Shown piece by piece: positions 57,334 through 64,000 of a stretch of DNA of 64,000 nucleotides (position 1 is the first letter of the stretch; each line of letters starts with the position of its first letter). Below the pieces are notes generated by a model that saw only the letters and a program-made list of their open reading frames with translations, did not search any database and had not been told where the DNA came from. The DNA lies in contig CM071600.1 in NCBI GenBank assembly GCA_036435485.1, forward strand, positions 119,900,046 through 119,964,045, read 5' to 3'. Source of the DNA: Saposhnikovia divaricata. Lineage: Eukaryota; Streptophyta; Magnoliopsida; Apiales; Apiaceae. The position numbers and the translations under genes are program-made.

Positions 57334-58107
57334 ATGATGGATATGCATGGAGGAAAATTCAAGATTGAATTGTTTAATGGAAGAAACAATTTTACGTTAT
57401 GGCATAGCACAGTGAAAGATCTGTTAATTCAACGTGGGTTATATGCGACTCTTGAAGATAAGAAGCCTATTGATGTGGAAACTACAAAGTGGCAAGACAT
57501 GAAGTTACGTGCGGCATCGACAATCCGGTTGGCCCTTGCACCGGAAATCAAGTATGATGTTCTTGAGGGGAATAACCCTAAGAATTTGTGGGAGAAGTTG
57601 ACGAAGACATATCACTCAAAGTCTTTGGCTAACAAGTTGTTCCTCAAGAAAGATTTGTTCGGGATCAAGATGGAAGAAGATATAGATTTAAGAGATCATC
57701 TGAATCATTTTAATAGATTGATTAACCAGCTGAATAATTTGGATGAAAAATTAAAGGATGAGGACAAAGCTGTTCTTCTACTTGTGTCTCTACTAAAGAA
57801 GTACAGTACTATGATTACTTCTTTATTGGTTGGGAAAACGATGTTAGATTTGGATGAGACCATTGTCGTTCTTCTAGAGACCGAAAGATTGATGAAGCAA
57901 GGATCGAGTGACGTATCTGATGGAAGTGCACTTGTGGTAAATGCGCGTGACAAGAATAAGATGTATGCTAAGAAACGTAACCCTAATATTAAGTGTTTTT
58001 ATTACGGAGAATTGGGTCATGTACAACACGTGTCCACAAGTAAGAGAAAATTTGAAGGAGTTGAAGAAAACTCAAGGAGGGGGAAGTGTTTCGCTTATAG
58101 CAGCTGA
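57334..58107 (+). pseudogene. Second copia gag
   Basis: ATG at 57334 (MMDMHGGKFKIELFNGRNNF) begins 257 residues of Tnt1-type gag: FTLWHSTVKDLLIQRGLY, IRLALAPEIKYDVL, LANKLFLKKDLFGIKM, HLNHFNRLINQL and LLVSLLKKYSTMITSLL. The zinc knuckle at about 57993-58035 is damaged. Its second Cys is Tyr (KCFYYGELGHVQH) and a one-base shift after it moves the last Cys to another frame, so the open frame runs to 58107 in the wrong register. Confidence 0.9.
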
Positions 58108-58282
58108 TGAAGATGCTCTTCTGGTTCAAGAAGATAAGGGATCGAAAGAAGAACGGGTGCTTGACTTGGGATGTTCTCATCACATATGTGCTAGGAAGGA
58201 GTGGTTCTCGTCTTACGAGAAGTGTGAGAGAAAGATGGTAACTTTACCAAACGGTAAAAGGTTGATGGCATTGGTGAGGTAA
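58020..58282 (+). pseudogene. Second copia: end of nucleocapsid and start of protease
   Basis: In the frame shifted relative to gag, TCPQVRENLKEL continues the knuckle. VLDLGCSHHICARKEWF follows, corresponding to the copia protease active site with DLG where D-S/T-G is usual. TLPNGKR follows and the frame ends at 58282. The last 134 bases before the family C LTR are further coding remnant. Confidence 0.75.
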
Positions 58283-58708
58283 CAATGAAACTTCACAATG
58301 GTCGTGTTCGGAGGTTAACTCAAGTCAGGTAAGTACCGGAGTTAAATCAATCTAATTTCATTGGATAAATTAGTTGATTTGGGACATACTGTTATGATGA
58401 AGAACGGTATGTTGGATGTAACACCCCCAGATCCGGGGTCAGGGATCTGGTCGTTACGACCTCAATATCCATCCACAAAACCAATATAAATGACATTACA
58501 ACCTTGTGACCCAAAACAACAAAACACCCGTTATAGTCCCAGAGATGAAATCAGAGTAACAACCAATTTTATTAATCACAAGTCTGAATTCTTACAACCC
58601 AAAGAATTTTCATTAACTATAACATGCTCTTTGCCATCCATTTACATATGCCAAATAAATAATTACATTAGCTACTCGAAAGCTAATATCTAGCCTACCA
58701 ATAGCTTC

Positions 58709-58786
58709 TTACTCAGCAGTGGCAGCTATGGTCTCAGCAGTTAATCCTCTGACTGGCTTACACCGACTTTGCCTTGTGCGGGCCAT
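58709..58786 (-). CDS. LTR micro-ORF, family C
   Basis: ATG at 58786, 25 residues beginning MARTRQSRCKPVRG and ending AETIAATAE, with stop TAA. It lies 292-369 bases before the LTR end, the same place as in families A and B. It shares the basic first half (M-x-R-T start) but not the PEV segment. The frame is also open upstream, so it is less certain than the A and B copies. Confidence 0.45.
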   Translation of the reverse strand: MARTRQSRCKPVRGLTAETIAATAE

Positions 58787-59302
58787 CCGGTCTAGCTGTT
58801 GTTGTGATATAATAGATAAAGCAAGGGTGAGAAATAGCCCACCAAAAATAATATACTGAACAGTGATAATATGCAACAGTTCATAATATCTTTGTAACCA
58901 TATGCCGTGCATTTACGAAGATACTGCCAGTAGAATGTAAATGATGAAGTTACAAGGTAACTCAAAATATATATGCTGCGAAAATATCTGCTAAGCAAAA
59001 GATAAACAATATATTATCATTTATTATAAAAGAGGAACTTGCAGGAAAAAATATTGCAATTCCAGTTTTGAACACCTTTCAACCCTGCCAACATTGAGAA
59101 TGTTGCAGAAAATAAATAGATTTGGATTATGAACTAATGCGGGAGTATTATCGCGCCAGATGACACCACCTTACGATGATCAGTCGTAGGTTGTGCATCT
59201 CAAGATTTGTTTCTTTACATGTAGAAGGAAGAACGTACGCCGGATCTCCCTAGCAAACGGTTGGCATAGTTGGGACCGGCGCCACTCGGACCCTATTTCC
59301 AG

Positions 59303-59415
59303 GATGGACTGTCCCACAGCCTCATATACCAGTTTTACTGATGGACTATCCCACAGCCTCTTACACAGATTTTTAATGATGGATTGTCCCACAGCCTCTT
59401 ACACAAATACTCCCT
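59303..59415 (-). repeat. 37-38-bp tandem repeat, three units, in family C LTR
   Basis: Units start at 59303, 59340 and 59378 with GATGGACTGTCCCACAGCCT or a near variant. Short ORFs over it on both strands follow from the repeat and are not counted. Confidence 0.85.
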
Positions 59416-59859
59416 GTTCGAATAAATCCATGACTCTAAAACGTAAAGCTCGTCCCCCTTCCCCAAGTATAATACTTGTTGATAAGACTCCACAAGGTAG
59501 ACGTATCTAGTTGGAAAGGAAAATTCACCAATATTTCCCAAGCTGATGCGTGTTAATGGATATTGACTTGTTCCAATAATCTTACCCCTCGAATGATGAG
59601 GAAGTAACAAACAAACTCAATTTGATGGTTAGCAACCAAGTTGCGAGTGAAACGAATAGTTTAACAAGTATATGACAGGGCAGTCAACGAAATAACAGCT
59701 CTCAATCAAGGTTCTATTATATTTTAGAAGATAAACTCGAATGAAGAATGGAGTTTTGAGAACCTTCCTTGATAAAATAATAATAAGACGACTCAGAGAT
59801 AATTTACATGGTATTTGAATATCAAGGAAATTTTTGAATAAAATATCTCATTTTAGAAC

Positions 59860-60370
59860 TAGTTGAAAGAATTAAATAAATATTCAAAGAATATTTATTA
59901 AACCAGAAATAGTTCAATAATATTCTTAATATAAATATTGCTCATGATTAACCCTCGAATAGGTATATATAAAATATTCATTAAATAAATAATTCCTCGA
60001 ATAAATATTCAAAATAATATTCAAGAAAATAATTAAAACCTTAAATGAATATCCAGGAAAATATTCATCAAGTACATAAGTTCAAATGAATATTCAAAAA
60101 AAAATAAACAATTAAACTCAAATGAATATTCAAAATAATATTCATTGAATAAATAAAGCTCGAATGAATATTAGAAATAATATTCACTAAATAAATAACT
60201 TCGAATGAATATTCCGAAATAGTATTCCTCTAAATCAATAGCCTCAAATGAATATTCAAAATAATATTCATTAAATAAATAATCTCGAATGAGTATTCAA
60301 ATAACATTCCCCGAATAATTTCCAAGTCCTTAATACTTATGGAAATTTGAATAATGTTCATAAATAACAT
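59860..60370 (-). repeat. Degenerate AT-rich array with GAATATTC palindromes
   Basis: About ten imperfect units of roughly 45-55 bases, each with AATGAATATTCA, a short spacer and AATATTCATT followed by AAATAAATAA. The two halves are complementary, so each unit can fold. There is no coding capacity. Confidence 0.7.
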
Positions 60371-62797
60371 CCCTCAAATAATCTGTCACTGGAATCCTTC
60401 CGGGTTTCCACGACTATCTCTATATTACAAAGTACGGACTCCCGGTCTTTATTAAAAGAATGAGATCATATGCCCTTCACTAAGGGTCTTAGCAATATCC
60501 GGCTTATAATTAGTATATCTTATACCTAACTTATAAGCCAATATCAATTCAGGGAACAAGTATCACAATATCAATTTTGAAAGTAGGCATGCATGCAATG
60601 GCAAATGTACAACAACATCAAATCATATATGTATTATCACAACAACAGCTTCAAATTGATTGAAGACTTGCCTGGTACTCCCGCTATGCTAGTGGTATGA
60701 CTCGGGGTGCTCCGGCAATCTATAAAAAGCCAAAATTATCCCGAGTTAATCACCTATCACTTTGAAACGCCAAGTAAATACTTTACTTAAGCTAAAGCAC
60801 GTTTTCAAGTTATCGCTCATTAACACCGTTATGACCCGACACTTGCTTGCTATCAAGGTATGTCATTACACTTACACTTGGTAGGTACTTAAGCCATATA
60901 AGTTCCAAGGTCGAAAGATTATACCTCGAGATTTATTGATCGTTATCTAAGTGGTTTTCCAAAGTTATAACCAAGTACGCTTTTAGGGGTTCGTTCGCGT
61001 TTAACCTCGATTCAAACTTTTTATAAAATTGAAAAACGAACCGTTTGACATGAGGTTTTCTCCTACACCTTCATTTTGATCTCTAATATTTAATTACCAC
61101 GATTCGTCACTGAATTACTCTAGTTATGGGGGTTCACTTTCAATTACGAATTTTCATTTACGGTTTAGAATCTCTTTTAGTAAATCGGCAATAATTCCTA
61201 AACCGTAAGTCCGTTTGTTTCAATTCTTTTGTCAAAACGATCTATGACTCGAGATCTACAAGGACATGTCATATAATCAACCAGGTCAGGAACTTATACC
61301 AACTGTTATGAATGGATTCTTAAGGTCTAACGAAAATCGGGCATTACGACGGCTATAAATCGATCATTTCCAAATTGTTACGTCAAAACCAAGCCACACC
61401 GGGCATAATATACATCTTATACACATGATTCTCATCTTTAACAGCCAAGAACATCTTACTACATCCTCATAACATCCCAATACTTAGATCCACTAACAAA
61501 CTACATAATCATGCTTATAAGATCATCTTAATCATCACTAATCTAACAATCACCAAAACTTCATTAAAATTCAAAACAAAGACTAGGGTTCTTGAAGTTT
61601 ATACCTTCCTTGGAGTGTGTATGCACTTATTAAACCTTGTATAGTCCTTAGATTTCCTTAACAAAGCTTAGATCATCCAAAAGAATCAAGAAAAACAAAG
61701 TTAGTTCTTGAAATCACTATTCACCCTCAACCTTCTTGATTTATATCTCAAGATTGGCATGGAATTTGAAGATGAAATTCATAGGATATCTTAATTATGA
61801 AATATAGGACTCACCTTAATTTTCTTGAGATTTAACCATGGATGGAAGTTGCATTTCTTTTCTCAATTTTGAGCTAGGCCGAGAGCTCCTAGAATGGGGT
61901 TCTTGATGTTGTTTTCTCTTCTTTTGTTTGCTTGGTTGCTTTTACATTATTGTGATGGACTTGGATAATATCTTGCTTAAAGCTACTTTAATAAAGTTCT
62001 TGGTCATCTCTTGCATCATCCAATGGACATGTGTTATGATCTTGTGGTTTGATGATGTAGTTAGGCTAATCACTTGGTTTGTTTTTACTATTACTAGTTA
62101 GCATTGTAACTAGCTTGGTTTCTTGCCTTTATCCACTAGCACATGTATTCATCTTGATCCCCTGCTTGTTTCTTTGTCCGGTTATTGCTTAATTCATTGA
62201 TCGTTCGGAGGAATATCTCAAGGATTTCTAGTTAGGGTTTTACCGGAAATCGTCTTAATATTTATACTATCATTCTCAATTCTCTTTAATAATTCTTGAA
62301 TCCATATTCCTTAAATCCTTTCAATAATCCCTTAAGTCTTTCAGTGTCCAGGGAAATCTCGAGGAAAATAAAAGTGCTCTTTTTCAGAATCTGATAACAT
62401 TTACATACACTCTTTTTTCCCCTTGGATCATTAATACGAACTCATAAATCCGTTCCGGGTACTTCTATATAATGTCGTCTAATAATATTCCTATTTCCAC
62501 CAAAAACACTATTCATCAATTATTCTCTCTTTATTCCTTATAATTAGAAAAATGTCCTTGCGCTTTCCCGAGCGTTCCTTGACCCATTTTACGGAACCAC
62601 TGGACTTATACTAGATATCGATTTGGATGACATGAGACTACTTCCTCTGTTTGTATACCATATCCTACTTTCTTGACGATAAATTATTCTTACCTAAGTT
62701 GTCAACCCATTGCATTCTTCATGACATATAAATATTGGAATCCACATCCATTCCATAATAAAAGTTTTAATTCCTACCAAAAATCGGGGTTCTTACA

Positions 62798-64000
62798 GTC
62801 TCCCCTCCTTAAAAGGATTCCGTCCCGGAATTAGGTAGGAAACAAAGAATCGTTTGTCTGTCATTTCACCTTTCAGCTTCCCGGTCAATTCTTAGTCGTT
62901 CTACCCTTTCTCAGCATATCTACTGGTGCTACAATACGTACTTTATCCTTTTTCCATCAGCTTTGCTACTTTTCGTACAACACCTTATCCGGGTTATGCT
63001 CTTACTCAGTCCTATAATATTATCCTTATTGATATCCGCAGTGGCTTTGGTATCATTATTGTGCTGCGAATTCGGAGATAACCTCACTCGCACTATGCAT
63101 CTCCTGATCGCCTTAATCTTCGTAATCTCGATCAATATAGAGAAGTGGAAAGATTTATTGAGAGATCACTATGATCAATGAACATTTGTTATATTGCATA
63201 GTTAGTACAGAAGGTGGCCAGCCTTTAGTACTTGACAAGCAATTAAGCAAGCTATGGTATTCTACTTAGACTTCTATCACACAGACAGATAGTCACGTAG
63301 TAGTACCTCCCCTCCTTAAAGGGTTGTTCTTCTCAATTCATAAAGAAGATGAATAAGAGAAAAGAAAGAAAGAATTTCAAAGAATTATAGAAAATTTTCA
63401 TGATTGCAAAATCTCATACTTAGAATTTACCTCTGAACGATAGAGGTTCATCAGAGAAGAAAATAATCGTAATTATATCCAATACTATTTGATCGTAATC
63501 TCACGTGTCAACATGTCTTGCTGCTTGGTCCATTATTCTATGGACCTATACTCTGGTTCAACCTTAGTAACACATACTTTTGGGAATCTTTCAACCTCTG
63601 AGGTCAACTCTTAGATTTCTCGCTTGACATCATTATTACTGATATTCCACGCCACGCTACTAGCTCTTTCATAATCATAATTCTAACATTATCAGGTTGT
63701 CATCTCGGGAGTTCGTCAGAGAACCCATTCATCAGTCCATTCGTAGCATTCCTTGTTCACGTTCCATAATTACTTTCCAATCTTTTCTTTATCAATCACC
63801 TCCGTCTTATTGTCTGATTCTTATTCACCTCTATTATTTACCTCCACTGTTATCTCATTATCAAGATGTCCTTTGTACTTGGCACCTTCTTATTGGTATC
63901 CCATCACTTTTACTCAATAATCATCACATTCTTGTGGTTAAACTTTCCTATTTTCAACCATCTAAATTCTCACTTCTTCGATCCACCAGGCTCCTTATTA
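62798..64000 (-). other. Internal 3' region of the family C element, with PPT
   Basis: A purine tract (minus-strand AAGGAGGGGAGAC, about 62799-62811) abuts the LTR. A similar CTCCCCTCCTTAAAGGG block recurs near 63308. I find no integrase or chromodomain motif in the next 1.2 kb; the short ORFs at 62929-63181 are unconvincing. Either a long 3' untranslated stretch or pol has been lost here, as in family B. Confidence 0.6.

Larger units (their letters stand above)
56892..58416 (+). mobile_element. Ty1/copia element, 5' part only
   Basis: LTR 56892-57310, PBS, gag and the start of protease on the plus strand, inserted into the RNase H of the family A element (left flank GAAGC at 56887-56891). 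It is itself broken at 58416 by the family C LTR; the rest should lie beyond the window. The short LTR and gag type resemble Tnt1-like copia elements. It differs from the copia at 9375-17260. Confidence 0.88.
58417..62797 (-). repeat. 3' LTR of a Tekay-like family C element
   Basis: 4381 bases with inverted ends TGTAAC...TTACA; minus-strand start TGTAAGAACCCC. A PPT lies to its right, so it is the 3' LTR of a minus-strand element that continues out of the window. The left flank is copia sequence (TTGGA). It contains a micro-ORF (58709-58786), a 37-bp tandem repeat, an AT-rich GAATATTC array and a terminal hairpin (58427-58450). Confidence 0.88.

Noticed and set aside
62929..63181. Overlapping short ORFs on both strands right of the family C LTR
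   Set aside because: No motif of gag, pol or any family I recognise, and mutual overlap suggests chance openness.

Overview
This window is plant nuclear DNA made almost entirely of nested LTR retrotransposons. The evidence is initiator-tRNA-type primer sites, Ty3/gypsy and Ty1/copia polyproteins of plant type, multi-kilobase LTRs, foldback MITEs, and a degraded plant-type RPA/OB-fold gene with introns. The species cannot be read from the sequence; a large, repeat-rich eudicot genome is the best guess. No intact host gene, rRNA or tRNA gene was recognised.

Layout. 1-19246 is a Tat/Retand-like Ty3/gypsy element on the minus strand: partial 3' LTR at 1-262, 5' LTR at 18483-19246. It carries a three-exon gene on the opposite strand (975-3477). 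A young Ty1/copia element (9375-17260, minus, target duplication CATAG) interrupts its gag. The Tat element abuts, and probably inserted into, an LTR fragment of a third family (19247-20904). 20997-44726 is a plus-strand Tekay/Del-like chromovirus (family A) with decayed gag-pol. Its 3' LTR is split by a gag-only element (family B, 33856-44007, minus) flanked by the duplication TTTAT. 45128-48270 looks like a solo LTR carrying a foldback MITE (47602-48155). 48556-50345 holds remains of an RPA70-like gene, followed by a second MITE (50661-51000). 51102-56891 is a second family A copy (minus: 3' LTR and the end of pol), cut by a plus-strand copia element (56892-58416). That copia is cut in turn by a 4.4 kb LTR of family C (58417-62797), whose internal region runs off the window.

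Most notable signal. The Tekay-like LTRs of families A, B and C each carry, at about the same place (roughly 260-400 nt before the LTR end, hence probably in the RNA leader), a tiny basic ORF of 25-34 codons. Two family A elements differ at eight positions in this ORF and seven of the changes are synonymous, whereas the four differences between the two LTRs of one dead element all change the protein. Families A and B also share an unrecognised acidic, proline/valine-rich ORF between LTR and gag. Together these suggest an accessory coding layer in these chromoviruses.

How the parts work together. The gag-only element has a nearly complete gag, long similar LTRs, primer site, polypurine tract and target duplication but no pol, so it must have moved with enzymes supplied in trans. 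LTR divergence estimated by eye orders the insertions: Tat element (about 3% over the 262 bp available) and family A (about 2%), then gag-only B (about 1.3%), then copia (about 0.4%).
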